Positions 54,101-62,299 of a stretch of DNA of 64,000 bases are shown here, piece after piece (the stretch's first letter is position 1; each line of letters starts with the position of its first letter). The DNA comes from an uncultured Ruminiclostridium sp. (GTDB taxonomy: Bacteria; Bacillota; Clostridia; Oscillospirales; Ruminococcaceae). The notes under the pieces were generated by a model, which was not told the origin of the DNA, did no database searches, and saw only the letters and a list, made by a program, of their open reading frames with translations. Both the position numbers and the translations under genes were made by a program. The stretch is from NCBI GenBank assembly GCA_947594425.1, contig CANQED010000013.1:1-64000 (forward strand). The letters run 5' to 3'.

Positions 54101-55272
54101 TTGGAAAAGTGCGTTACTTCAGCACTGACAACATCGTCGGATATCGACTGATTTTCAAGCTCCTCAAAAGCGCCGCTTTCTTCGTCAAAATAATATATCG
54201 CGGGTCTGAAATTATCCGAAACAGCTCCGAGAGAGGTGTTAAATTGAAAGGATATTTTTGCTTTGGAAATTTCGCCGTCAGATAAAAATTCATAAGCGGA
54301 TCCTAAATATCCCGGTATCTGCGGATTCAGCAAAGGATCTTGCGAGGATATCTCGGATATTTGTATGGAAGAAGCGGTTTTGCCGTTTTCATTAACTTCG
54401 GCAAATGCCATAACGACGTTGCCGTCGGACGTCTCTGATTGTACTTTTATCTCGAAATTGTCATTGTATGTAAGCGGGTCAAACGAGTTTTCTTTTTCCC
54501 AGCCGTCGTCGGCTCCGTCTTTATCGGTATCCTTTTCAAGCGGGTCGGTTTTGGTTGTCTCAATTTCCTGCTTATCATCTAATCCGTCGCCGTCCGTGTC
54601 CGATAAGCAAGGGTCTGTTTTAGCGTCTATTTCGTCTTTATTTACGATACCGTCGCCGTCAAGGTCTTCATCTGCGTCGCTTATGCCGTTGCCGTCGGTA
54701 TCGGCATTGAGAGGGTCAGTGCCTAAGACAGAGGTCTCCGCGCTGTCGCTCAAACCGTCGTTATCGGAATCCGCGGAAGACGCGTCTGTCCCTAATATTT
54801 CTTCGGACTCATCGGACAATCCGTCGCCGTCAATATCCGCCGCCTCCGACGACAAATCAAGCCAGCGAGCATACAGGGTACAGGAGCGCTCCACAGGGCT
54901 GAAAAGATCAAACCGCTTGTTAAAATCCTTGTCCTCGTACCACCCAATAAATGCGGCGTCATCTTTTTCGGTATATTCCGTAATTGCAAGCATATCTCCC
55001 TTTTTAACGGTTTTATCGGGTATTGAGCTGCCGCCGTTTGTATCAAAAGTGATGGTATATTCCGAAACGCTGTCAAGCTGCCGAAACGCAAACATCGCTC
55101 CGCACCAACACAATGCGGTTACAACAATTGTAACGGTACAAATTATAATGCGGCGTTTCTTTTTCGTTTTGTCCGTTTTCTTGCACGCTAAGATAATACA
55201 AATGATCGCCGCGGCAAGTATGATCAAAGCCGCCGCAGAAATTATCCGGCTTAAAATGCTAAAGATACTCAT
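51178..55272 (-). CDS. Membrane-anchored lipase with TSP3-type calcium repeats
   Basis: The 1364-aa protein has two N-terminal hydrophobic helices (about 7-30 and 42-62), an InlB/Flg_new-like module ('FDTNGGSSIPDKTVKKGD' ... 'LYARW', about 72-140), then Asp-rich TSP3-type repeats at 145-260 and 460-540 ('DIDGDGLSDESEEILGTD' pattern). The class 3 lipase domain carries GHSLGG (Ser about 642), 'RVHGDWVSD' (Asp about 709) and 'TIHYGGD' (His about 724). After that come an exported beta domain and 'YVDIDNDGEDELIIQDG', another calcium-type loop. It probably hydrolyses an ester outside the membrane in a calcium-dependent way. SD AGGAG. It is the last gene after the zinc-ribbon cluster, separated by a hairpin. 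Confidence 0.82.
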   Translation of the reverse strand: MSIFSILSRIISAAALIILAAAIICIILACKKTDKTKKKRRIIICTVTIVVTALCWCGAMFAFRQLDSVSEYTITFDTNGGSSIPDKTVKKGDMLAITEYTEKDDAAFIGWYEDKDFNKRFDLFSPVERSCTLYARWLDLSSEAADIDGDGLSDESEEILGTDASSADSDNDGLSDSAETSVLGTDPLNADTDGNGISDADEDLDGDGIVNKDEIDAKTDPCLSDTDGDGLDDKQEIETTKTDPLEKDTDKDGADDGWEKENSFDPLTYNDNFEIKVQSETSDGNVVMAFAEVNENGKTASSIQISEISSQDPLLNPQIPGYLGSAYEFLSDGEISKAKISFQFNTSLGAVSDNFRPAIYYFDEESGAFEELENQSISDDVVSAEVTHFSKYILLNKPEFDRAWSRGAKISESTDKSDSNNDGISDYYSELIFSGDLVLSNGSKELCGIDFNYNADGDKSDDYDGDGVKNGDEISIVSKGGKTYISLRSDPTSSDTDGDGLSDAKDKSPLKWDISDRNLAMFCSMSYVLPYDYTFNFPVMLKDLPDQLKVKLNGEFNEFGNVASVEELYGWELISTIDKGFQAAAFRIDDNIVVAFTGTQGFDDWINDIAEGLVGHSPQPKFASAYLSTLMLNYPDCNFYITGHSLGGNLAYHAAYQGLKLDKERIKGIVTFNGLGLPVSAAVTNRETFKDESRVLSDNTSIIKDYRVHGDWVSDVLVGFVTIHYGGDPIYYDKSSDIPQNIGSKNMPALLANNLGFVGKDIANIDWNCHKLYTFLQNLEPKGHISSVYAKSPDVPVLSGAVLNVFDEDGEKYGNYHLTISTLSGSYNNLKPKTVVDEDINSADGYTLDLDEGTYLISVKDIGKKASKTEYKTSVKIIGATIRNKYYGLKSVKVYTDFKGGNIANEELKLVDYLGKTINDIKEMYGSDISIAQDHEEGSALGLYYDDGRVPLIFFFMDNDFSNDYTGTEKIVMVYWLSNNQESTYTVIDNVNTDYTLPELQNETTGEGFYSDFYESYMYTFNIDKINFIFSWHSEEDAKKSQAYRVEAVDKNGINDNLNPNDLTNDDIAALIMSAGRFNGDWFYYNTYADKSDTFTGVLNNQEWEYERINYEGINSINDLEELCSQYYTSDVIEELFDIQYKNWVEQNGKLYVSAIMGIGGILPDHEYKIYIKSHSSSRYELIVYTYEINSDKFYGFFPVNITYVNGYWVLDKSFLEDMDIPITFVDSPIEDLSTKLYEYNEACNNNHKQLCDYCSYAYVDIDNDGEDELIIQDGTCESDRTHHVYKMINGKAKLLGEYNAWHLTLYNDNGTIVGTSTGPGMEGKYNIYKLKINGQSADMAKTDTLSGQPGYTDKIEFTPLYRY

Positions 55273-55306
55273 ATTTTCTCCTATTATCTCTCACTTAATA
55301 TTAATA

Positions 55307-55348
55307 ACCGCACAAACGGTTCAACGGGGAAGTGCGTCGGTTGTGCGG
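55307..55348 (-). terminator. Hairpin upstream of the lipase gene
   Basis: CCGCACAA(55308-55315) pairs with TTGTGCGG(55341-55348), with ACGG..CGTCGG inside. On the minus strand it is followed by TTATTAATATT. It may attenuate read-through from the zinc-ribbon genes into the lipase. Confidence 0.55.
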
Positions 55349-55382
55349 CTTTTATGTCCTTGAAATATAAAATATAGAAAGA

Positions 55383-56354
55383 TCAAAGGTCTTTGTTTAG
55401 TTTCCAGTATTCGGCTTGTGCAATTTGGAGCTGAGCGGCTTCATGCGCGGCGGAGATCTGTGCATATTGCGCAGCTCTTGCGGTGTTTTGCTCTATTTGT
55501 GCTGCCATCTGTATCGCATTTTCCATAAGCTCTTTATTCTGCGCTAAATTAGCGTTCATCTGAGCCTGCTGTAAAATGATATCCGTGTTCTGACTGATTG
55601 AATAATCCAGCTTATTTTTTATAGCTTCTAAATCCACATGCAGAAGCGCCTCGGAAATGGATTGTGACGAGGTAGACAAATAATCATAAAGATAAAAGAC
55701 CGCATATAAGTTTCTGAAAGGTCCGGGAATGATATTTGGAGCGTATGCTTTTTCAAGCACGCTCTCAACTTCCTTGTACTCTTTATATGTATTACTCCTT
55801 ATTGCTTGTCTTTTTTCTTTTAATGTTTCTTCATAGGCACATTTTTTCTTGTCGAGTCGCTTTTTTTCTAAGTATTCTCCGTATAGTTTTTTATAATCTC
55901 GATAATTAGATATCGCCACCAAAAAGCAAATAAACGATATAAGCAAGATAACAAAATATAAAAATATTGCGTTTGAGTCGATATAATTAGAGTTTGATAT
56001 TGCAATAATAGCCATTATAATAAATAATATTAAAAATATTGTCGATACAACAATTCCAACTTTAGACCGTTCAATTGGCGGGTCTATTTGTCTTGGGATC
56101 GCCAGCCGGTTGATCGATTGATCTAAGTCATTAATATTTCTTCTTAGCCTTTCTTTTTCCATTTCCAAAGCACGAAGGTCGTACAAATGCATAAGTATTA
56201 CGTCGCGGTTATATTTATTACTGTCGTTTGACAAAACCGAAACGTTTTTTTCTTCGATCTGGTTTTCATTTTGTATGTTATTTATCGGATTTCCGCACTT
56301 ATCGCAAAAATTTGCGTCATCTCTGAGCTCTGCTCCGCAATTAATACAAAACAT
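55383..56354 (-). CDS. Zinc-ribbon membrane protein with coiled coil
   Basis: The 323-aa protein starts with a CxxC-CxxC zinc ribbon (MFCINCGAEL...FCDKCGNPI, residues 3-23). A coiled-coil stretch (about 55-90), two adjacent membrane helices (about 104-145), another charged helical region (150-200) and a long Ala/Gln/Asn-rich helical tail (about 245-315, many 'AQ' and 'AA' steps) follow. The ribbon is expected on the cytoplasmic side. Function is unknown. It is the fifth of five consecutive zinc-ribbon genes, 13 nt after the previous one. Confidence 0.78.
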   Translation of the reverse strand: MFCINCGAELRDDANFCDKCGNPINNIQNENQIEEKNVSVLSNDSNKYNRDVILMHLYDLRALEMEKERLRRNINDLDQSINRLAIPRQIDPPIERSKVGIVVSTIFLILFIIMAIIAISNSNYIDSNAIFLYFVILLISFICFLVAISNYRDYKKLYGEYLEKKRLDKKKCAYEETLKEKRQAIRSNTYKEYKEVESVLEKAYAPNIIPGPFRNLYAVFYLYDYLSTSSQSISEALLHVDLEAIKNKLDYSISQNTDIILQQAQMNANLAQNKELMENAIQMAAQIEQNTARAAQYAQISAAHEAAQLQIAQAEYWKLNKDL

Positions 56355-56367
56355 TTTTCCTCCTTAA

Positions 56368-57129
56368 CTATCCGTCAAGCTTATTTTCGTCGTCTGTCAT
56401 GGAAACCTGCGCTTCTGTCGGGGTTACGGCATCTACCGGTTTCCCACATGAGGTGCAGAAATTATCGCCGTTATACAGCGGTTTTCCGCAGTTAGAACAA
56501 ACTTTTAAAGCCGTCGTCGTAGTTTGCACGGCTGTACTATTGTTGATTACAGGCGCAGGTGCCGAAGTCTTTTTTGTTATTTTCAGTGCCAGAATAAAGC
56601 AAACAATATGCAGTATCAGAGCGACATGAGAACCTATCGATATGGAACAGTCCTCAAAATCCGTCAACGCTCCTATTCCTTGCTGATCTATTATATTAAC
56701 ATAATTATATAACATCGAAACAGTACCGATAACTGATGATATTATCCCAAGAGTTTTGCAGCGGGCTATACCTGCTATCAGTGAGAAAATTGCGGGAATA
56801 AACGCCGACATTGTTAAGCAAACGACCCATTTTCTAAAGGCGTCCATGCCGTCTCTTTGGATATAATGCAGAACATCGCCGAAATTATCATATTCAGCGC
56901 TGCTGAATATTCCTCCCCAAACATCAAACATAGGAAGTATCATCACACATACCAAAAGGATAATGGATACTACCAACAATGAACCCGTTCCTTTTCGTTT
57001 GTTCGATAAAGCAGCAGGCGATTTTTGAACGGCATTTTGCTGCGGTGACGAATTATATACCGGCTGCCCACAATGGACGCAGAACGAATTGCCGTTCTCG
57101 ATTTCTTTTCCGCACTTGGTACAGAACAT
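56368..57129 (-). CDS. Zinc-ribbon protein with four membrane helices
   Basis: The 253-aa protein is bounded by two zinc ribbons, CTKCG...CVHCG (residues 3-19) at the N-terminus and CSNCG...CTSCG (about 213-231) at the C-terminus, both probably cytoplasmic. Between them are four hydrophobic helices (about 49-70, 102-122, 127-150 and 170-186). With an even number of spans the two ribbons would face the same side. Eighteen nt separate it from the gene upstream. I know no characterised homologue. Confidence 0.78.
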   Translation of the reverse strand: MFCTKCGKEIENGNSFCVHCGQPVYNSSPQQNAVQKSPAALSNKRKGTGSLLVVSIILLVCVMILPMFDVWGGIFSSAEYDNFGDVLHYIQRDGMDAFRKWVVCLTMSAFIPAIFSLIAGIARCKTLGIISSVIGTVSMLYNYVNIIDQQGIGALTDFEDCSISIGSHVALILHIVCFILALKITKKTSAPAPVINNSTAVQTTTTALKVCSNCGKPLYNGDNFCTSCGKPVDAVTPTEAQVSMTDDENKLDG

Positions 57130-57146
57130 GATTTCATCCTCCGCAT

Positions 57147-58955
57147 TTAATTGGCTGTTAAGTATAAATCTGACAACGCGAACGCTGTACCACCCGCAAC
57201 TGCTATATTGTCTTTTAACATTATTTTTAACGAATCTATATTTTTAACGTTTATATTAAAATCAAATTTATTTTTTTCCGGAGTTAACACTTGAGAATAC
57301 AACAAATTATCATCCCCGTAAATATATAAAGTAGTATCAAAGTCATCCGTGTTGGGACTTTGAAGAACACCTGTAGTTCCGGAAAAGGTTTTATATTTGG
57401 AATCCAAATCATAAGTAGCAAACGCCCAGCTTTTTTCGGGAGTGCCATTCCATCTTGCAATCCATCCCTCAAGTCCGTTTTTGAAAACCTCGCCGTTTAT
57501 TCCAATATTATCAAAAGATGCGTCATCTTCTAAAATATTGAGATGACTGTCACCTTGGTTTCCAGTATAACGACCAAATTCTATTCTTTCTAATTTGGTT
57601 AAACAAATCGGAGTGTCGTGTTCTACGGATTTAGCGAGAGATGTCAATTCTTTATTATCAGGCAAGATCACAAGAGCATTGTTTACAGTGGTCAACGCAT
57701 CGGTGTATTCTTTTTTATTCATCAGATTTTGAACGGACTCTTTGATGTATTCAACATAATTTTCCTCTGATTTTGATTTTGCAGAAACAAAAGCCTCATC
57801 ATCATTTGTTGCAATTGCCCTATCTAACAGGTCAAAAGCCTCAGCATAATCAAATTCATTTATTAATTCGGTCACCTGATTTAGTACGTCGGATTTATAC
57901 TCTTCAAGAATATCGCTTTTCGCTTCGTCGAGCTTAGATTTATCGATATTTTCAGGCAAAATGCTTTCAGCCGTGTTTATATACGAGAGAGCACTTTCGT
58001 ATTCTCCGAAAGATATGTAGCTGTCTGCCTGCTCCACAATATAGTCGATATATTTCGGATACAGTTCGTTAAGCTTGGTCTGCGCCTCGCTGTAATTCTC
58101 GTCAGATTCGGATATCTTGTTATATTCGGTTATTGCTTCTTCATAATCGCCGTTAGCGTAATAATCATTTCCGGCGCTGAACGCATTCCTTGATTCTTCT
58201 ATGACCATCAATTCTTGTTTTTTACTTTCTGCCTGATCGTAGCCCATATTTGCAAGCTCCGTCAACTGTACGTCAGCGGTAGAATAATCTATTTCTTTAT
58301 TATTATATTTTTCGGTTATCGAGTTTGCCTCGGCATCAAGTATCTCATCGATTTTTTCTTCTCCGCCTTCAAACTTCATGTCAGAAAGTGCGTTTAATTC
58401 ATTTACGGCTTCTGTGTATTCTATCTCGTTGTTTTGAAATTTTGCAGCGGTATCATCAACTCTGCCGTTAAGCAGCAATTTAAGAATATTGTCCTGTATA
58501 AAATCGTCGGCTACCTCGTTGTTGTATTTGGATACCGCAAGAGAGTAATCGCCGTCATTCATTGAGTTATACACGCTGTATGCAGAACCGGTAAAGAAAA
58601 TAACAACAGCGGTAATTCCCAAAGCGATGATAACGGTCATAACAATTATCAAAATTATTAATGCTTTTTTGCTCTTGCTGAGCTTTTTCTTTTCTTTCGG
58701 GGTTTTAGGTCCTTTTATATGCTGTGCAGGCGGTACATTTGCAGATTGGTATGTAGTAGGGGTATCGGTCGGGGTAGGTATCGGTGTTTGGACCGGCGTA
58801 GGCGTTGGGGTAGGTGCAGGCTGAGCGAATGAATGAGCTTCACTGTTCGGCACAGGCGTGGTCTCCGAAGAAGTTGCGATCGGCACACGTTCTCCGCAAG
58901 CCTCGCAGAACATATCACCATCATTTAATTTAGCTCCGCATTTTTCACAAAACAT
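57147..58955 (-). CDS. Zinc-ribbon, single-pass protein with TPR-like repeats and NPCBM-like domain
   Basis: The 602-aa protein has an N-terminal zinc ribbon (CEKCG...CEACG, residues 3-21), a Pro/Thr linker (about 30-75, 'PTPTPTPVQTPIPTPTD'), a Lys-rich patch and one membrane helix (about 100-124). The extracytoplasmic part has helical TPR-like repeats (about 130-440, 'GDYEEAITEYNKI', 'GEYESALSYINTAE', 'KEYTDALTTVNNALV') and a C-terminal beta domain (about 455-602, 'YKTFSGTTGVLQS', 'LYIYGDDNLLYSQVL') that resembles NPCBM carbohydrate-binding modules. Layout recalls TcaA-like proteins (ribbon inside, sensor outside). Sugar binding is inference. Confidence 0.78.
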   Translation of the reverse strand: MFCEKCGAKLNDGDMFCEACGERVPIATSSETTPVPNSEAHSFAQPAPTPTPTPVQTPIPTPTDTPTTYQSANVPPAQHIKGPKTPKEKKKLSKSKKALIILIIVMTVIIALGITAVVIFFTGSAYSVYNSMNDGDYSLAVSKYNNEVADDFIQDNILKLLLNGRVDDTAAKFQNNEIEYTEAVNELNALSDMKFEGGEEKIDEILDAEANSITEKYNNKEIDYSTADVQLTELANMGYDQAESKKQELMVIEESRNAFSAGNDYYANGDYEEAITEYNKISESDENYSEAQTKLNELYPKYIDYIVEQADSYISFGEYESALSYINTAESILPENIDKSKLDEAKSDILEEYKSDVLNQVTELINEFDYAEAFDLLDRAIATNDDEAFVSAKSKSEENYVEYIKESVQNLMNKKEYTDALTTVNNALVILPDNKELTSLAKSVEHDTPICLTKLERIEFGRYTGNQGDSHLNILEDDASFDNIGINGEVFKNGLEGWIARWNGTPEKSWAFATYDLDSKYKTFSGTTGVLQSPNTDDFDTTLYIYGDDNLLYSQVLTPEKNKFDFNINVKNIDSLKIMLKDNIAVAGGTAFALSDLYLTAN

Positions 58956-58997
58956 AATTTACAGCTCCTCTCTGCCATTTTGATAAATGGTCACTCA

Positions 58998-59771
58998 TTA
59001 TAAATTTAAATTAATATCATTCATGCCAGTAATAACTTTCCAAGCGCCGTTTACTTTTACACAATATACAGTAACATTTGTGGAGTCTTTGTCCAAGCTT
59101 CCTTCAATTATAGTTTTCATTTCAACACAGCACATTTCTTCGGCATTATCAAGATTTGATTTCTTGTATAGTAAGCTTAATTCGGCTAAGCTTTCGGTAT
59201 CATCACTTGCGTCAAAAAACGATTTTTTGAACTTGTTAAGATTATCTTCTTTTTCGCTTTCACTCAAAGTAGATAAACTTACAACCTCGCAGGAAATTTT
59301 ATAATCATCACCATAGAGTGACATATATTGTTCTTTTACTTTATCACGCTCCTCCGGATTATTGTATATCTCCTTAATATTTGATGTACCGTAGATTTCT
59401 TCAAGATTTTCTTTAAGATAAGAGTTGTTTTCAACCATAATGTTTACAGCTCCGTCCAAGTCCAAAGCAAAACAATCACACATGGTGTTATAGTCCAACT
59501 CTGTCGCAGCAACGAAATACCTTTTAGCGAGATCTTCCGGAGATTGATGTGAGCCCAAGTTTACAATAAGCAATATTGCACCAACTAAAATAACGATCGC
59601 CGCAATTACTATTAACAAAACTAACTTTAAGGATTTATTATTTGTCTTTTGTTGAACAGCAACCGTTCCGTCTTGATTTATGGGCTGAGAGGTTATACTT
59701 ATCGGCTCTCCGCAGTAGCCGCAGAATTTTTCGTTATCTCCTATTTGTGCTCCGCATTTTTTGCATATCAT
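58998..59771 (-). CDS. Zinc-ribbon single-pass protein with NTF2/DUF4878-like outer domain
   Basis: The 257-aa protein has a zinc ribbon (CKKCG...CGYCG, residues 3-20), a membrane helix (about 47-70, 'LKLVLLIVIAAIVILVGAIL') and an outer domain beginning 'SPEDLAKRYFVAATELDYNT', a helix-strand pattern typical of DUF4878/NTF2-like sensors. The end reads 'YCVKVNGAWKVITGMNDINL', also typical of that fold. It begins 4 nt after the stop of the four-ribbon gene, so the two are translationally linked. Ligand unknown. Confidence 0.78.
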   Translation of the reverse strand: MICKKCGAQIGDNEKFCGYCGEPISITSQPINQDGTVAVQQKTNNKSLKLVLLIVIAAIVILVGAILLIVNLGSHQSPEDLAKRYFVAATELDYNTMCDCFALDLDGAVNIMVENNSYLKENLEEIYGTSNIKEIYNNPEERDKVKEQYMSLYGDDYKISCEVVSLSTLSESEKEDNLNKFKKSFFDASDDTESLAELSLLYKKSNLDNAEEMCCVEMKTIIEGSLDKDSTNVTVYCVKVNGAWKVITGMNDINLNL

Positions 59772-59775
59772 ACGT

Positions 59776-60528
59776 TTATGCTCCTTTCACTTTCTCACCG
59801 CAGCCTGAACAAAAGACAGCGGTATTTGACAAAATTTTATTACATTTAGGACAGCGAACAACGCTCTCTGAATTGTTGCTTAAGTTAGACTGATCTGTTT
59901 GTACCGGATTATTTCCTTGTTCCTTTACGACTTTGTTACCACAGCCGGAACAAAATTCAGCCTCAGCAGAAATTTCTTTGCCGCATATTGCACATTTAAT
60001 GGTGTTTATTTGAACGCTTTGCTCAACAGAAGGATAATGCTTTTCTGCTTGGGATTCTGGGGGTGCTATTTTATTTCCGCAATTAGTGCAAAATGTCTTA
60101 TCGGGCGCTATTATTGCACCACATTTGTTGCAAATATTTCCGCTTATGTTATTTTCTTCGTTATTTGTGCTTAAAGAGTCAACTCTTGCTCCACAGGAGT
60201 AGCAAAATAATGAATCGCTTAATAATTCTGAACCACAGTTTGGACAGATTGCCACTCCTTTTAAAACATTAAGCTGGCACTCAAATTCTTTTATATTTTT
60301 TTCGGCATTATCAATCTCTTTTATCATTGTTTCAAACTGTTCTTCGTATGTCTGCTTGTGTATCTCATAATACTTTTTCCCGATTTGTAAGTAGAAATTG
60401 TCTATCTTCTTTTTTTCATCTGTTATTAAACTGTTTATTTTTATGGACTCCGTCACGTTCTTTGTTTTCTGAACGAAGTTTTGTCCTGTCTGCGAAATTT
60501 TCTTGCCAACATTGTTAATTGTCGACAT
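59776..60528 (-). CDS. Soluble protein with four zinc ribbons
   Basis: The 250-aa protein has no membrane segment. Residues 1-92 are helical/coiled coil ('KKISQTGQNFVQKTKNVTES', 'EKKKIDNFYLQIGKKYYEIH'), then four CxxC-x(n)-CxxC ribbons: about 94-113, 133-152, 177-195 and 225-245. The same N-terminal helix plus ribbon layout is common in Clostridia proteins of unknown function. As the first gene of a run in which every following gene has at least one N-terminal ribbon, it may be the cytoplasmic scaffold (inference). SD AGGAGGAA. Confidence 0.8.
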   Translation of the reverse strand: MSTINNVGKKISQTGQNFVQKTKNVTESIKINSLITDEKKKIDNFYLQIGKKYYEIHKQTYEEQFETMIKEIDNAEKNIKEFECQLNVLKGVAICPNCGSELLSDSLFCYSCGARVDSLSTNNEENNISGNICNKCGAIIAPDKTFCTNCGNKIAPPESQAEKHYPSVEQSVQINTIKCAICGKEISAEAEFCSGCGNKVVKEQGNNPVQTDQSNLSNNSESVVRCPKCNKILSNTAVFCSGCGEKVKGA

Positions 60529-60897
60529 TTTACTATTCCTCCTAATAATTATAATTTTATTTCCTTACATGTATCATAAATAAAATCTCATTTGCTATCA
60601 TCTGTATAATTTACTCAAACAGGAATATTACAAAATTTTCATTTTGTCCTATTCAAGCAAGAAAAGTGTTCTCATAAAGCGTTATTATTATATGATTTTT
60701 GAATAATTGTTGAAAAAACAGAATAGGAAATCAGGCCGTATTGAAAAATACACATAACGGTCTTAATTTTCTATATCTTTTTACGGTAAATTTTTAATTA
60801 AAAGCCTTGCTTTTTTCCAAAATATATGATACAATTAAAAAAATAATCGAATTACGCTGTTGTTTGTTGAAATAGATAGACAAAATGAAAATTATGT
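60529..60897. other. AT-rich gene-free stretch between zinc-ribbon cluster and recombinase
   Basis: It holds the leader of the zinc-ribbon genes (a weak minus-strand promoter may lie near 60575-60635) and one stem, GGCCGT(60733-60738)/ACGGTC(60756-60761) with an inner GTATT/AATAC, which could end the recombinase transcript. No gene is seen. Confidence 0.4.
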
Positions 60898-61746
60898 CTA
60901 ATGCACCAGTCCCAACATTTCAAGCTGTCTTGTGTGCTCTTCTCCTGTGGAGATGAGATATATCCGTGTGGTTTCCACCGAGCTGTGTCCGAGCAGGTCG
61001 GCGAGCTTGACGATGTCGCGAGTAGCTTTATAATACACCCTTGCAAACAAATGCCGCAGGTTGTGCGGGAATACCTTTGAAGCCTGCACGCCCGCTTTCT
61101 TACACAATGACTTCATTTCCGCCCATATCTGTTTGCGGGAAATGCCTTTGCCGCTTTTGGTGATAAAGATCTCACCGAAAGCGATTTTTTGTTTTTTAGC
61201 ATATTTAAGCAGCTTTCGGCACAGCTTTCCGGGCAGAAGTATCGTGCGTATCTTGCCCTTGAGCGAGATTTCCGCCCGCCCCGCGTTTAACGCCTCGATC
61301 GTGATGTATTTTACCTCCGATACTCGTATGCCGGTAGCGCCGATAGTTTCTATAAGCAGGGAAAGCCGCCTCTTGCCCGATCTTTCGGCTTCGGAAATCA
61401 GCTTTTCATATTCGTCTTTTCTCAAGCTGCGGTTTTCCTCCTGAAACGTCCTGCGCTGTACACGAAGATATTTTATTCTGATATTCAATCCCGCAAAGCG
61501 GCAGTAGGTGTTTATCGCCGCCAATATGGAATTAACGGTCGCAGGTTTGTACGCTTTTTTAAGCAAATGCTCCTTGTATAAAAGCACCTCGTCTTTTGAT
61601 ATCGCCTTGTTTCCTAACCACCCGAAAAACTCAGAAATATCACGCATATATTTTTCGATCGTCCCGACCTCGCGCTCTTCGCTTATCAGCCATTGCTTGA
61701 ATTTGTTAATGCTGTCGGCTTTTGTGTCAATAATAGGCTTGCCCAT
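60898..61746 (-). CDS. Tyrosine recombinase/integrase
   Basis: The 282-aa site-specific recombinase has an N-terminal SAM-like DNA-binding domain (about 10-90, 'FKQWLISEEREVGTIEKYMR') and a catalytic domain with Arg in 'IGATGIRVSEVKYI' (about 152), Lys in 'SLKGKIRTI', His-x-x-Arg in 'PHNLRHLFA' (about 242-245), His in 'LLGHSSVETT' and the nucleophile Tyr in 'TRIYLIST' (about 268). ATG 61746 is chosen for GGAGG 9 nt upstream. An ATG 5 nt earlier is out of frame. It is divergent from a broken GIY-YIG gene and next to a truncated hsdM; such stand-alone recombinases often invert hsdS target genes, but no hsdS is visible. Confidence 0.9.
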   Translation of the reverse strand: MGKPIIDTKADSINKFKQWLISEEREVGTIEKYMRDISEFFGWLGNKAISKDEVLLYKEHLLKKAYKPATVNSILAAINTYCRFAGLNIRIKYLRVQRRTFQEENRSLRKDEYEKLISEAERSGKRRLSLLIETIGATGIRVSEVKYITIEALNAGRAEISLKGKIRTILLPGKLCRKLLKYAKKQKIAFGEIFITKSGKGISRKQIWAEMKSLCKKAGVQASKVFPHNLRHLFARVYYKATRDIVKLADLLGHSSVETTRIYLISTGEEHTRQLEMLGLVH

Positions 61747-61771
61747 TGCATTGCACCTCCTGTTTTTGCTT

Positions 61772-61800
61772 ATTTTAATACATTTTTGGGGGAAATTCAA
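61772..61800 (-). promoter_or_regulatory. Promoter of the recombinase
   Basis: On the minus strand, TTGAAT (61795-61800), a 17-nt spacer and TAAAAT (61772-61777). Confidence 0.65.
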
Positions 61801-61815
61801 ATAAGCACAAGCTTC

Positions 61816-61844
61816 TTGCAATCAGCGCATTTTTGGTGTATAAT
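61816..61844 (+). promoter_or_regulatory. Promoter of the GIY-YIG remnant
   Basis: TTGCAA (61816-61821), a 17-nt spacer and TATAAT (61839-61844). It is intact although its gene is broken. Confidence 0.8.
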
Positions 61845-61906
61845 AATACTCGGATGATATGTGCCAAAATTGCTTGTAATACAGTGTTTAATCAGAGGAT
61901 GATCAT

Positions 61907-62162
61907 ATGTCAGCACGCGGGAAAAGTATAAATCTGTTCTTAATGGACGGGGATGCCGGCGGAAGAATAAGATGCACACTTGCAAATTGGACAGGCGTCG
62001 CCTACAAGATACTGAGAACCGAGGCTGCGGGAGGATATGCTTTTTACCAGCCCGTCATATGCGGCGATGTTTGTTATAGGCAAGAGCGCCAATGGTCTGA
62101 CAAGCTGGAAAACAGCTGACGGCAAAACTCTAAAGTCGCTGGAAATCGGCAAGGATGAATAG
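61907..62162 (+). pseudogene. GIY-YIG/DUF4357 protein with its nuclease core deleted
   Basis: The N-terminus (MSARGKSINLFLMDGD ... NWTGVAYKILRTE) is the standard opening of GIY-YIG nuclease proteins that end in DUF4357. At about 62017-62035 the sequence jumps to a different frame and reads 'LFTSPSYAAMFVIGKSANGL' then 'TSWKTADGKTLKSLE', the usual DUF4357 C-terminus, ending at TAG 62160-62162. The roughly 150-250 residues between, including the GIY and YIG motifs, are missing. The original frame runs on to a stop at 62119. Loss by internal deletion is clear; the cause is not. Confidence 0.82.
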
Positions 62163-62299
62163 GGTTGAGACAATGAATTCCCCTCCCCTCGCATAACCGT
62201 CAAGGGTTGAGGCGATAAGATTTGTCGTTTCCGAAAAAATCCCATTTCATGCGGATTTACGAAACCGGTTTATAATATTCAGATAAAAGGGGCTTTCTA
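62163..62299. other. Short gap before the hsdM remnant
   Basis: Contains an imperfect repeat of GGTTGAG (62163 and 62206). An AGGGG-type SD (AAAAGGGGC) lies before the hsdM start. No gene. Confidence 0.3.
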
